Shown in pieces: positions 8,864 to 17,026 of a DNA stretch of 64,000 bases. This DNA comes from an uncultured Collinsella sp. GTDB lineage: Bacteria; Actinomycetota; Coriobacteriia; Coriobacteriales; Coriobacteriaceae. Both the position numbers and the translations under genes were made by a program. The stretch is taken from contig CAJLUE010000004.1 of assembly GCA_905209765.1 (NCBI GenBank), positions 4,305 through 68,304 of the forward strand. Reading direction: 5' to 3'. Below the pieces are notes generated by a model. The model was not told where the DNA came from. It ran no database searches and saw nothing but the letters and a program-made list of their open reading frames with translations. The first letter of the stretch is position 1. Each line of letters starts with the position of its first letter.

Positions 8864-9553
8864 CTAGGCGTCTTTCACCACGTCGGGACTCGTCGCACGC
8901 GATGCGCGATAGGCATCGGCCTCCTTGGAGACGCGTTCGAGCAGTTCGGATGTATCGACGCCCTCGACTTGCGCGACCGTTTCCACCGTCTGCATGGCGA
9001 CCGCCCTCAGGTACGCGCACGCGCTGTCCCCCAGCCGCTCGAGGTCTATCTCCTCGCCGCCCTCCCGGGCAAAGCCGACCGCCATCACAAAGCCCATGAT
9101 GCCCGAGACCAGAAAGCCCACCGCAAAGCTCGAATCTGCCTTGAGCTCTTCTCCGTCGGGGTGGACGATCTCTCTCACGCGGTCGATGATGATCGTATGG
9201 ATGCCCTGCACGACCTGCTCGGCGGCACCCGCCCTCATGGTGATGACGATGCGCCGCAGCAGGCAGCGGACGTCGCGCCGGTCGAACGCCGAAAGGTCGC
9301 CCTCGCTCGAAAAATGCCAGAGGGCATCGGTGATGAGCTCGTTATCCTGCAGCAGCTGGGCTATGGCGATGGCGACGAGTTCATCGAAATCGTGAAAATA
9401 GTAGTAAAACGTTCCGCGATTGCACTGGGCGGCGCGGGTCACCTCGCCAACCGACAGCTCGAAGATGCTGTTGTTCTCGATGAGCTCCCAAAACGCCTCG
9501 ATGATACGGGTGCGTGCATCGGGCGCATCGGCGTCCTTACGCGGTCTCGCCAT
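8864..9553 (-). CDS. TetR/AcrR-family transcriptional regulator
   Basis: A protein of 229 residues. The N-terminal helix-turn-helix (ARTRIIEAFWELIENNSIFE, then LSVGEVTRAAQCNRGTFYYYF) is typical of TetR proteins, followed by a helical ligand-binding domain with GFLVSGIMGFVMAVGFARE. The start at ATG 9553 lies inside the end of the preceding activase/dehydratase gene (17-nt overlap, different frame), with GGTGAGG upstream; a GTG at 9562 is possible. The overlap makes them one operon. A perfect palindrome at 14026-14046 in the operon promoter is the obvious candidate operator, so it probably represses its own operon in response to an unknown ligand. Confidence 0.88.
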   Translation of the reverse strand: MARPRKDADAPDARTRIIEAFWELIENNSIFELSVGEVTRAAQCNRGTFYYYFHDFDELVAIAIAQLLQDNELITDALWHFSSEGDLSAFDRRDVRCLLRRIVITMRAGAAEQVVQGIHTIIIDRVREIVHPDGEELKADSSFAVGFLVSGIMGFVMAVGFAREGGEEIDLERLGDSACAYLRAVAMQTVETVAQVEGVDTSELLERVSKEADAYRASRATSPDVVKDA

Positions 9554-12500
9554 GCGCCTCACCGCACCCCTGCGCCTTGGCGTTCATGATGAGCATCTGA
9601 AGACGGTTCTCCACGTTGGCGAAGCTCACGTCGGGATCGTAGTCGAGCGGCAGGAACTGCGCCGTGGGATACTGCTCCTTGAGCGCATGGATGAGCCCGC
9701 GCCCCACGACATGGTTGGGCAGACACCCGAACGGCTGTAGGATCACGAAGTTGCGGCAGCCGCGCTTGGCGTGCTCGAGGATCTCCGCCGGAATCAGCAC
9801 GCCCTCGCCCGCATCGAACGTATGGTGCAGGATCTTATCGCTCGCGCGCACGAGCTCGGGCATGCGCGTCGGCGGCTCGTAGAGCGGGCTCGCCGCGCCC
9901 AGGCGGTCGCAACGGTCGTGCGCGAGCTCGAACAGGTTGTCCGCTGTGGCGTACCAGGCCTTTTCGGGCAGCGACAGGTCGACGTGGAACTCGCGCGACT
10001 GCGCATGCTTGTAGAAATAGGTCTTGCGGATCACGTCGGTCATGCGCGCCTCGATGACCTCGAGCCCGTTGTCCTCGAGGTAGCGCTCGATCTCGTGGTT
10101 GGCGCCGAGATGGAAATTGAGCAGGTACTCGCCCACGATGAGAACGGTCGGATGCGGGTTCGAGCGGTCGTACGGAACGGCGTCCATGATCGCAAGCGCG
10201 CGTTTGAAGCCCGTCGCCTGGCCTCTCAGCCCGGAGCGCTCCATGCCCTCGATAACCTCATCGAGCGCGCGGTCGAACGCAGCGTCCGCCGCGCCCTTCT
10301 CGAGCTCGTAGGGACGGATGCGCCTAAGCATGGCCTCGAGGGCATCGATCATGGGAAGACCGTAGGCGATCTGGATGCTCGGGCCAAGGCCGAGCTTGAA
10401 GCCCGGATGCGCATTGTGGGCATCGACGTCGTCGTTGGTGAGCACCGGGACATAGTCGTATCCCGCGTCGTCGAGCGCGCGGCGCAGCAGGGGCATGTAG
10501 TGCGTCAGGCGGCAGTCGCCGATATACTTGCCAGTCACCACGGCGACGTCGTGCGGGTCGTACTTACCGCTCTCGAGTGCCGCGAGCGCCTCGCCGATCA
10601 CGATTTGCGCGGGGAAGCAGATGTCGTTGTGCACATAGCGTTTGCCCAGGCGGATGGCATCCTCGCGCCCGATATCAAGGGCCTCGGCGCGCACGCCCTG
10701 ATTGCGCATCGCCGCGGTCATGAGCCTGCAGAACGCATGGGAGGTGTTGGGGACCAGCGCGATCTTGTCGTGCCGGTCGCGCTTGGTGTACTTGACCTTA
10801 TACGGGTCGTCGAGCGGATGGACCGCGTGCACCCGGGCGCCCTCGGCACGCTCCTCCGCGCGACGACGGTTGACCGACTCGATAAACGAACGCACGCGAA
10901 TGCCCATGGGACCGGCGACGTCGCTCTCATCGAGCTTGATCATCATCGGAACCTTGGAGCCCATCTCGCCCATCATGCGCGCGATCTCGTCGGTGAGATA
11001 CGCATCGTGGCCGCAGCCGAAGCTGCCCATCTGCACGAGCTCGAGCTCGGGCGTCGATGCGACGATGACCGCGCACGACAGCATGCGCGCATGGTAGTTG
11101 TTCACGATGTCGATGCGGCTGTTGGAAAGATCGACGTTGCAGACCCCCGGCACCGCATCGGGCGTCAGCACGGGGATGCCGCGCTCAGAGAAGAGCTTGG
11201 GCAGCCCGTGGTTGACCAGCGGGTCGTTGTGGTACGGGCGCGAAGCGATCACCACCGCGTAGCCGCCGTCCTCGCGCACGTTCTCGAGCACCTGCCTGCC
11301 GCGCAGCTGCAGCTGGCTCTCAAACGTCTGCTGCGCGCGGTCCGCCTGCTCGGTCGCCTTGGCAACCAGGTCGGCATCGATATCGAAGGTCTCCTTGCAC
11401 CACGCCTTGAGCTGGCGGTTTCGGTCGCCCTCGTCGTACCAGTGGAACAGCGGCGTATCGAACGGAACGCCGAAACGTTCCTCCGGGTTATCGGAATTGC
11501 GCATCACGTAGGGGTATCCCTTTACGACGGCGCACATCCACTCGCTGGTAGAGGCGGTGTTTTCGGTGGGCACCGTCGTGATGATGGGCATGAAGATGCG
11601 GTCGACGCCGGCGTCGACGAGATTGCGGATGTGCCCGTGGACGAGCTTGGCCGGGAAGCACACGGTGTCGGATGTGACGTGCGCCAGACCGCGCTCGTAC
11701 ATCGCCTTGGTGCTGCGTCCCGAGACGCGCACCTTAAAGCCGAGCGTGCTGAAGAACGTCGACCAGAACGGCATGGTGTCCCAGAACTCGAGCACACGGG
11801 GAATGCCGATCGTGACATCGCGCCCCCCGCAGACGGGAACCGTGGGGCACGACTCGAACAGCAGCTTCTCGCGGTCGACAAAGAGATTGGGGGCAGCCGC
11901 GGTCCGGTCGCGCCCCGTGCCGGGTGCCTGTGCTTCGCAAGCACCCTGCGGACGCAGCTCCTCCGCCGCGGGAACCTCGCGCACGAGCTCATCCCATGAG
12001 ATGGCGCCGCCGCGCGGGCAGCGATTGCCCGTGACGTAAAGCGAGCCGTCGCCAAATGCCACGACCGCGCGCTGGCAGCGGTTGTTGCACCGACGGCAGG
12101 TAACGCCGCCGAACTCGCGATGCTCGAAGCGCTCCACGGCATCGAGCCCGATAAACGACGTGCCGGCGTCGCCCTTGCGGCATTCCTCGCGCGCGAGCAG
12201 GGCGATACCGATAGCGCCCATCAGCCCCGGGTGGGGCGCACGCGTGACGGGTTTGCCCAGATACTGCTCGAATGCGCGCAGCACCGCGTCGTTTCGGAAC
12301 GTGCCGCCCTGGACGACGACTTTGTCGCCCAGACGGTTGAGATTTGAAACGCGAATGACCTTGGTGAACACGTTCTCGATAATCGAACGGCAGAGACCGG
12401 CCATGATGTCGCCCGGACCCTTACCGCGCCGCTGCTCGGAAACGACGCTGCTGTTCATGAACACCGTGCAGCGGCTGCCGAGAACGGCGGGGGCTTTGGA

Positions 12501-13976
12501 CGAAAATGCCTCGGTCGCGATATCCTCAACGGCTATTCCGAGGTTTTTGGCAAAACCCTCGAGGAACGAGCCGCAGCCCGCAGAGCACGCCTCGTTGACG
12601 ACGATATCGGTCAGCACGCCGTGGTTGAGCCAGATGGCCTTCATATCCTGTCCGCCGATGTCGAGCACGAAGGTCGCATCGGGAACGCATGCGCACGCGG
12701 CGCGGGCGTGCGCGACCGTCTCGACCGTATGGTAGTCGGCGTGGAACGCGCGCGCGAAAAGCTCCTCGCCGTATCCCGTGGTGCCCACGGCATCGATCGC
12801 AAGCGTGACTCCCGCTGTCTCCCAGCGGTTCTTCAAGCTGACAAGACCCTGTTGGGCGACGTCGAGCGGTCTGCCGTTATTAGACGCGTAGAACGAATCG
12901 ACAAGCTCACCCGCCTCATCGACCAGGGCGAACTTGGTCGTCGTGCTCCCCGAATCGATACCGAGCGCCACACGCACCGTCTCTCCGGGCGCATACGCAT
13001 CCGGACCCTTTGCCGGCGTCTCTTTGCCATGGCGTGCCGTAAAATCCTCCTGCTCGGCAGGTGTGGCAAAAAAGGGCTGGGCAAGACGTCCCTCCCCGCT
13101 TGCGGGCGCGACCGTCTCGAGCTTATCCAGCCAGACAAAAGCGTCGGGAAGGTCGATCGGTTGGGGCGATGCGAACATGTCGGTCAGCGACAGGGCGGCA
13201 CCGCGCGCGACCATGATCTGCGGATCGCGCGGGACGATAACCTGATCGTCCGATAGATTCAGTTGCTCCCGGAACACGCGGACCAGCGTGGGGTTGTAGG
13301 CGAGCGTACCGCCCTCGAAGATTACCGGCGGCTCGATGTCGATACCCTGGGCCAGACCGCCGATCGTTTGGCGGGCGACCGCGTGAAGCGCCGAAAGCGC
13401 CAGGTCGGTGGTAGGAATGCCCTCGTTGAGCAGCGGCTGGATATCGGTCTTTGCGTACACGCCGCAGCGGCCCGAGACCTCGTGGACGGTCGTTCCCCGG
13501 CTTGCGAGCTGCTCGAACTCGCCCGATTCGGTGCCGACCCCCATGAGCTTTGCCATCTCGTCGATAAATGCACCGGTACCGCCTGCGCACGAGCCGTTCA
13601 TGCGCATGTCGGCAACCTCGATGTCTCCCTTATCGTTGGTGCGGAAGAAGATCATCTTGGCGTCTTGGCCGCCCAGCTCGATGGCGCAGCGCGTCTGCGG
13701 ATAGAACCTGCTGATCGCGAGCGCGTTGGCGACCACCTCCTGAACGTACGAGGCGCCCAGCGCGGTCGCGATATCGCGCGCACCCGAGCCGGTCACCGCA
13801 ACGCGCAGCGACTCATGGGGAAAGCGCTCGGCGAGCTCGCCGAGCATGGCGCGCACGCTCGCTGCCTGACACGCCCCGTGGCGGCGATATCCCCACCACG
13901 CCTCGGTCATATCCTCGTGCATCGCGTAAACTTTGGTCGTCGTCGACCCTACGTCCAGTCCTACTAGCAACGCCAT
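9537..13976 (-). CDS. Fused 2-hydroxyacyl-CoA dehydratase activase / dehydratase-like protein
   Basis: A protein of 1479 residues. Two BadF/BcrA-type ASKHA ATPase domains lie at about 1-275 (GLDVGSTTTKVYA; Cys130 in NGSCAGGTG and Cys171 in SGRCGV) and about 335-600 (GIDSGSTTTKFAL; NEACSAGCGSF; SRCTVFMNS). A Cys-rich knot follows near residue 630-660 (CRRCNNRCQ then GNRCPRG). Next is a DUF2229/COG3580 region (about 700-1050, FESCPTVPVCGG, SDTVCFPAKLVHGHI) and a COG3581-like region (about 1100-1479, HNDICFPAQIVIGE, LQPFGCLPNHVVGRG). Activases transfer an electron with ATP hydrolysis to an Fe-S dehydratase; the Cys motifs fit this. The substrate of these giant fusions is not established. It is co-transcribed with a TetR regulator and sits behind a palindromic operator. 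Confidence 0.85.
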   Translation of the reverse strand: MALLVGLDVGSTTTKVYAMHEDMTEAWWGYRRHGACQAASVRAMLGELAERFPHESLRVAVTGSGARDIATALGASYVQEVVANALAISRFYPQTRCAIELGGQDAKMIFFRTNDKGDIEVADMRMNGSCAGGTGAFIDEMAKLMGVGTESGEFEQLASRGTTVHEVSGRCGVYAKTDIQPLLNEGIPTTDLALSALHAVARQTIGGLAQGIDIEPPVIFEGGTLAYNPTLVRVFREQLNLSDDQVIVPRDPQIMVARGAALSLTDMFASPQPIDLPDAFVWLDKLETVAPASGEGRLAQPFFATPAEQEDFTARHGKETPAKGPDAYAPGETVRVALGIDSGSTTTKFALVDEAGELVDSFYASNNGRPLDVAQQGLVSLKNRWETAGVTLAIDAVGTTGYGEELFARAFHADYHTVETVAHARAACACVPDATFVLDIGGQDMKAIWLNHGVLTDIVVNEACSAGCGSFLEGFAKNLGIAVEDIATEAFSSKAPAVLGSRCTVFMNSSVVSEQRRGKGPGDIMAGLCRSIIENVFTKVIRVSNLNRLGDKVVVQGGTFRNDAVLRAFEQYLGKPVTRAPHPGLMGAIGIALLAREECRKGDAGTSFIGLDAVERFEHREFGGVTCRRCNNRCQRAVVAFGDGSLYVTGNRCPRGGAISWDELVREVPAAEELRPQGACEAQAPGTGRDRTAAAPNLFVDREKLLFESCPTVPVCGGRDVTIGIPRVLEFWDTMPFWSTFFSTLGFKVRVSGRSTKAMYERGLAHVTSDTVCFPAKLVHGHIRNLVDAGVDRIFMPIITTVPTENTASTSEWMCAVVKGYPYVMRNSDNPEERFGVPFDTPLFHWYDEGDRNRQLKAWCKETFDIDADLVAKATEQADRAQQTFESQLQLRGRQVLENVREDGGYAVVIASRPYHNDPLVNHGLPKLFSERGIPVLTPDAVPGVCNVDLSNSRIDIVNNYHARMLSCAVIVASTPELELVQMGSFGCGHDAYLTDEIARMMGEMGSKVPMMIKLDESDVAGPMGIRVRSFIESVNRRRAEERAEGARVHAVHPLDDPYKVKYTKRDRHDKIALVPNTSHAFCRLMTAAMRNQGVRAEALDIGREDAIRLGKRYVHNDICFPAQIVIGEALAALESGKYDPHDVAVVTGKYIGDCRLTHYMPLLRRALDDAGYDYVPVLTNDDVDAHNAHPGFKLGLGPSIQIAYGLPMIDALEAMLRRIRPYELEKGAADAAFDRALDEVIEGMERSGLRGQATGFKRALAIMDAVPYDRSNPHPTVLIVGEYLLNFHLGANHEIERYLEDNGLEVIEARMTDVIRKTYFYKHAQSREFHVDLSLPEKAWYATADNLFELAHDRCDRLGAASPLYEPPTRMPELVRASDKILHHTFDAGEGVLIPAEILEHAKRGCRNFVILQPFGCLPNHVVGRGLIHALKEQYPTAQFLPLDYDPDVSFANVENRLQMLIMNAKAQGCGEAHGETA

Positions 13977-14025
13977 AATGCTCCGTCTCTCGCATTTTTC
14001 CTGCTAGAGATATACCACTCTACGT

Positions 14026-14046
14026 AATACAACAGACTGTTGTATT
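14026..14046. promoter_or_regulatory. Palindromic TetR-type operator at the activase/tetR operon promoter
   Basis: AATACAACAG-A-CTGTTGTATT is a perfect 10-bp inverted repeat about one central base, 50 nt upstream of the activase start. Size and symmetry are typical of TetR dimer sites. A -10-like TATATC lies on the minus strand at about 14008-14013, so binding would overlap the promoter. Confidence 0.7.
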
Positions 14047-14057
14047 TAAACTCCGTA

Positions 14058-14091
14058 TAAAAAGCGGCTGCCGAAACGCTTCAGCAGCCGC
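14058..14091 (-). terminator. Terminator downstream of the DUF2798 gene
   Basis: GCGGCTGC (14064-14071) pairs with GCAGCCGC (14084-14091), followed on the minus strand by TTTTTATACGG. It lies about 165 nt after the DUF2798 stop; the stretch between contains only weak inverted repeats (CGCTTAGGG/CCCTAAGCG) and no gene. Confidence 0.75.
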
Positions 14092-14256
14092 CGAATGCAC
14101 CAACAGATTGTCTGCGCGCTAGCACGTCGGGCAACGGAGCAGCACGGGCCCTCAGGTCATGCGCACCGCTCGCGCCCGCGATGTCGCCGAGCGAGCTATC
14201 CACGCTTAGGGCTCCAACCAAGCAAGTCGCCCGCGCTCAGCAGGTCCCTAAGCGAG

Positions 14257-14805
14257 CTACTCGCACTCAGAAGCCATAGCCTGCTCCAAGAGCTCGGCAT
14301 GCTCCTCCTCGAAAACCGTCCCCACAGGGAAGGCGCGACGGAAGACGAAGCGGGAAATCGGACCGGCTACCAAAAGGTTCCACGGCAGCGCCATCACAAA
14401 ATTATGCGGGATGTTGATCATCCCGATCGCGGGCACGGAATACAGGTTCGCAAGGATGCCGCCGGGCATGTGCGTCAGACCCTCGCAGGCACCGTACAGC
14501 GACATGATGATGACCATGGGAACGACCATGCAGGAGCTGACGGCGAGCGTCATGGCAAGCGGCGAGCTCTTGCCCGGCGTGACCAAGTACTTAAAGGCGA
14601 AACCCTTGGCGAGCGGGCTGGCGACGAACCAGTCGCAGCACATGGCAAAAATGTAGGCAACGGGGAAGCCGAGCCACGCAGCGGCAACGACCTCGCCGTT
14701 GATGGCCCCGTGCTGCAGGGCAACGTTGTAGATGCTCATCCAGAGCACCATGCAAAAGCACATGATAAAGGTGAACAGCAGGCTCTCTCGTTTGTTGATA
14801 GGCAT
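14257..14805 (-). CDS. DUF2798-family membrane protein
   Basis: A protein of 182 residues from ATG 14805 (MPINKRESLL), with AGAGGAA upstream. Four hydrophobic segments are visible in two similar halves (LLFTFIMCFCMVLWMSIYN, AWLGFPVAYIFAMCCDWFVA, PLAMTLAVSSCMVVPMVIIM, NIPHNFVMALPWNLLVAGP), the layout of the two-repeat DUF2798 family. The C-terminus is acidic (EEEHAELLEQAMASECE). The function is unknown; inner-membrane location is inferred. A strong terminator-like hairpin sits 42 nt upstream of its start, so transcription may be attenuated or start locally. Confidence 0.75.
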   Translation of the reverse strand: MPINKRESLLFTFIMCFCMVLWMSIYNVALQHGAINGEVVAAAWLGFPVAYIFAMCCDWFVASPLAKGFAFKYLVTPGKSSPLAMTLAVSSCMVVPMVIIMSLYGACEGLTHMPGGILANLYSVPAIGMINIPHNFVMALPWNLLVAGPISRFVFRRAFPVGTVFEEEHAELLEQAMASECE

Positions 14806-14846
14806 AAAGGGCAGATTCCTCTCTGTGTTGTGCCGCGGCGCCACGC

Positions 14847-14900
14847 AACAAAAACGGGCGGGCAAGATGGAGCTGTTGGAACTTCATCTCGCCCGCCCGT
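14847..14900 (-). terminator. Strong terminator or attenuator between thrE and the DUF2798 gene
   Basis: ACGGGCGGGC (minus, from 14900) pairs with GCCCGCCCGT (to 14854), extended by GAGATGAAG against CTCCATCTT, followed by TTTTTGTTG. It ends only 42 nt before the DUF2798 start, so it is either the late thrE terminator or a regulated leader. Confidence 0.75.
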
Positions 14901-15016
14901 GGTACGCGCGTCTGCGACTACTTATGTGGTGGAACCAGCCTAGCACGAAACGCATGCGCTTCGTAAGCGTTGAGTTTATGAAGATGCAGGGCACCGATAA
15001 TCCCCCGACCCCATAA

Positions 15017-15081
15017 GTTGCGGTGGAATACGGACTGTTTTGACCCTTTAAGCAGCAATTCAGTCCCTATTTCACCGCAAC
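15017..15081. repeat. Long imperfect palindrome downstream of thrE
   Basis: Arms of 21 nt at 15017-15037 and 15061-15081 match at 19 positions (GTTGCGGTG...GGACTG against CAGTCC...CACCGCAAC) around a 23-nt loop. It lies next to the family-A element at 15086. REP-like by form; no mobility gene nearby. Confidence 0.7.
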
Positions 15082-15085
15082 TCAT

Positions 15086-15118
15086 TTGGTGCAAAGTAAC
15101 CTGTCCCCCTTGTACCAA
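15086..15118. repeat. REP-like palindrome, family A copy 1 (abuts thrE stop)
   Basis: TTGGTGCAA and TTGTACCAA flank the core AGTAACCTGTCCCCC. The same pattern (stem, CAAAG, CTGTCCCCCTTG, stem) recurs at 55119-55149 and, degenerate, at 52791-52823. Each copy lies 0-12 nt after the stop codon of a minus-strand gene. Confidence 0.75.
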
Positions 15119-16687
15119 TTAGCTGGTATGGCGCCAGCGGGGGTCGGTGAGAGTTCTCGCCACACCCAGCCCAACGGGCAGAAACGCTACGATGAGCACT
15201 GCACGCACAAACCAGCCGAGCATATTGACCGTGTCGAAGGTGCACATGTAATACATAGAGCGATAGAGATACAGACCGGGCACCATAATGACAATCGAAG
15301 GCACCGTGAGGGCGATGCGCGGGTAGGTGAGCTTGACTTCGGCCAAGCTTGCGAGCAGCCCCGATACCAGCGCGCCGATAAACGCTGCTGCCTCGGGAGG
15401 CATTCCCGTGCTGAGGCCCAGGAAGGGAATCATCGTCGGCGCATCGACAAGGGTCAGACGCAGGGTATTGGACACGGCGCCGATCAACCCAGCTGCCGCG
15501 GCCATCTTTACCGGGCTGTTGAACATCACCGAGAAGCCGAATACGCCAACGAAGCTCATCACCACGCGCAGGAGCGTAAGGGCAAGCGGCGAAAGGCCCA
15601 GTGGGGCAAAGTCGTCCGGCGCCAGGCCAACACACTCGGCAACCATCCAACCTACGAGGGTCGCCATCACAATAATCGATACGGCATATGAAAGGCGCTC
15701 GATACCGCTTCGCATGTCGAGCTTAGCGATGTCGAGGCCTGCCGTAATGAGCGGAAAGCCGGGAATCACAAAGAGCATGGCGCCGATATAGCCTTCTTGG
15801 TGCGACATTGCCCCCGGTATGACCTGGCCAAGGCCGAGCAATGCCAGCAGATACGAAACGCAAGCGAGCGCAACGCCGGTCGTCAGCGCGCTGAACTGAC
15901 CAAGGCCCTGCTTGAGAATATGGGAGCGGGCAAAGTTGCCGACACCCGCGCCTACGAACGCGCATGCCATCTCAATAGGACCGCCACCAAGTAAAAAGAC
16001 AAAGGCGCCACAGGCGCAGGCCGCCGCAAGGCCCTGTTGCCAAGGCGCGTAATCAGGTTTTGAACTCTCAACGGTCTTGAGCATCTCGTGATACTCGTGC
16101 ACCGTGAAGCGACGACCATAGGTCTCGATTTCCTTGAGGAAACTCTCCATCATCCAAATGCGATGGGTATTGACGCCCGTTGTGGGCAAGCTGACGACCT
16201 CATTAAAGCAGTGGCCATCTTCGATGCAGGTGCACTCAAACGATAGGAGACTCAGGTCGACATGGATGGTGACGCCGAGCACGTCAGCAACACGATTCAT
16301 GGTATCGCGCACGCGCCAGGCACCCGTTCCGCTCGCGAGCATAAGCATACCGGTGCGGCAGATGATGGATGATTTATCGGTGAGCGGCGCATCGACGGCA
16401 AGCTCATCGCCCGCCGTCACAATCTGGTGCCAGTCAGTTTTCATATGGAGCGCGCCGGCACGGACACCGTGGTGCATGGGGGCTCTCGAAAGCAGCGAGT
16501 CAAGGCGCGAAGGCTGTGAGGGCTCCGCCGATTCGCCCTCGTCCTCGCCGGGCTCTTCATCGACCAGATCAAAGGAATCAAGCGGCGCTGGCTCGCGACG
16601 GTCGATCAGCTCCTCGTCCTCATCATCAAAGTAATTGAACTGATCGAGCATGTCCTCTTCAATCGCGCGCTCGCTCGCATCGTCCAT
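15119..16687 (-). CDS. thrE: Threonine/serine exporter family protein (ThrE type, DUF1212 + DUF3815)
   Basis: A protein of 522 residues with both ThrE halves in one chain. Residues ~1-70 are strongly acidic and probably disordered (DEDEELIDRREP, EEPGEDEGES). The DUF1212 domain follows (SSIICRTGMLMLASGTGAWRVRD, then about five membrane segments including FVIPGFPLITAGLDIAKLD). The C-terminal DUF3815 half has about five more (PEAAAFIGALVSGLLASLAE, VPSIVIMVPGLYLYRSM). Family members export threonine and serine in Corynebacterium; related split proteins act on other organic acids, so the substrate here is inferred. Start ATG 16687 with AAGGGAG upstream. Confidence 0.85.
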   Translation of the reverse strand: MDDASERAIEEDMLDQFNYFDDEDEELIDRREPAPLDSFDLVDEEPGEDEGESAEPSQPSRLDSLLSRAPMHHGVRAGALHMKTDWHQIVTAGDELAVDAPLTDKSSIICRTGMLMLASGTGAWRVRDTMNRVADVLGVTIHVDLSLLSFECTCIEDGHCFNEVVSLPTTGVNTHRIWMMESFLKEIETYGRRFTVHEYHEMLKTVESSKPDYAPWQQGLAAACACGAFVFLLGGGPIEMACAFVGAGVGNFARSHILKQGLGQFSALTTGVALACVSYLLALLGLGQVIPGAMSHQEGYIGAMLFVIPGFPLITAGLDIAKLDMRSGIERLSYAVSIIVMATLVGWMVAECVGLAPDDFAPLGLSPLALTLLRVVMSFVGVFGFSVMFNSPVKMAAAAGLIGAVSNTLRLTLVDAPTMIPFLGLSTGMPPEAAAFIGALVSGLLASLAEVKLTYPRIALTVPSIVIMVPGLYLYRSMYYMCTFDTVNMLGWFVRAVLIVAFLPVGLGVARTLTDPRWRHTS

Positions 16688-16794
16688 ACAGGCACTCCCT
16701 TCCTACCGACTAACCCCATCCTAGACAGCGACGGCTAAAGGAAACATAAAAGAGACGGCTGTCATGCGAACCATGTTCGCAATAGCCATTGGGT

Positions 16795-16848
16795 AGTCAT
16801 TGGGGACGTTCTTGAATGACTAGTCGTTTAAGAACGTCCCCAATGACT
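16795..16848. repeat. Perfect 19-bp palindrome upstream of thrE
   Basis: AGTCATTGGGGACGTTCTT (16795-16813) and its exact complement (16830-16848) flank a 16-nt loop that also contains AATGACTAGTC. Like the other intergenic repeats, the arm contains GGGGAC. Confidence 0.75.
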
Positions 16849-16884
16849 ACTCCGACAACGTCGATGTATTGGCAACGCCAGCGA

Positions 16885-16983
16885 GCGGGCCGCATTTGAG
16901 ACAAGGTGACGTGAAACGAAAGGGCGCTGACCTTCTGGTCGCGCCCTTGAAGTTGAACGTCAGATTGTCCAAATGCGGCCCGC
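16885..16983. repeat. Nested inverted repeat downstream of lysS
   Basis: Outer arms GCGGGCCGCATTTG (16885-16898) and CAAATGCGGCCCGC (16970-16983) enclose further pairing ACAA/TTGT and TGACGT/ACGTCA and an inner stem AAGGGCGC (16920-16927)/GCGCCCTT (16941-16948). About 100 nt folds into one long hairpin. Similar architecture is seen at 33588-33661, 39744-39878 and 42078-42274. Confidence 0.7.
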
Positions 16984-16996
16984 GCAGCGTCGAGCC

Positions 16997-17023
16997 GTTA
17001 CGCGGTTCGTAGAACCGCGTAAC
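16997..17023. repeat. Palindrome family D copy 1, directly after lysS
   Basis: GTTACGCGGTTC and GAACCGCGTAAC, 3-nt loop, 3 nt after the lysS stop. An almost identical stem follows dtd at 21513-21540. Probably a 3'-end hairpin without U-run. Confidence 0.75.
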
Positions 17024-17026
17024 TAG

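Noticed and set aside
9537..13976. Several separate genes (activase, activase, dehydratase subunits)
   Set aside because: One uninterrupted frame of 1479 codons with ordered domains; the giant fusion is a known architecture.
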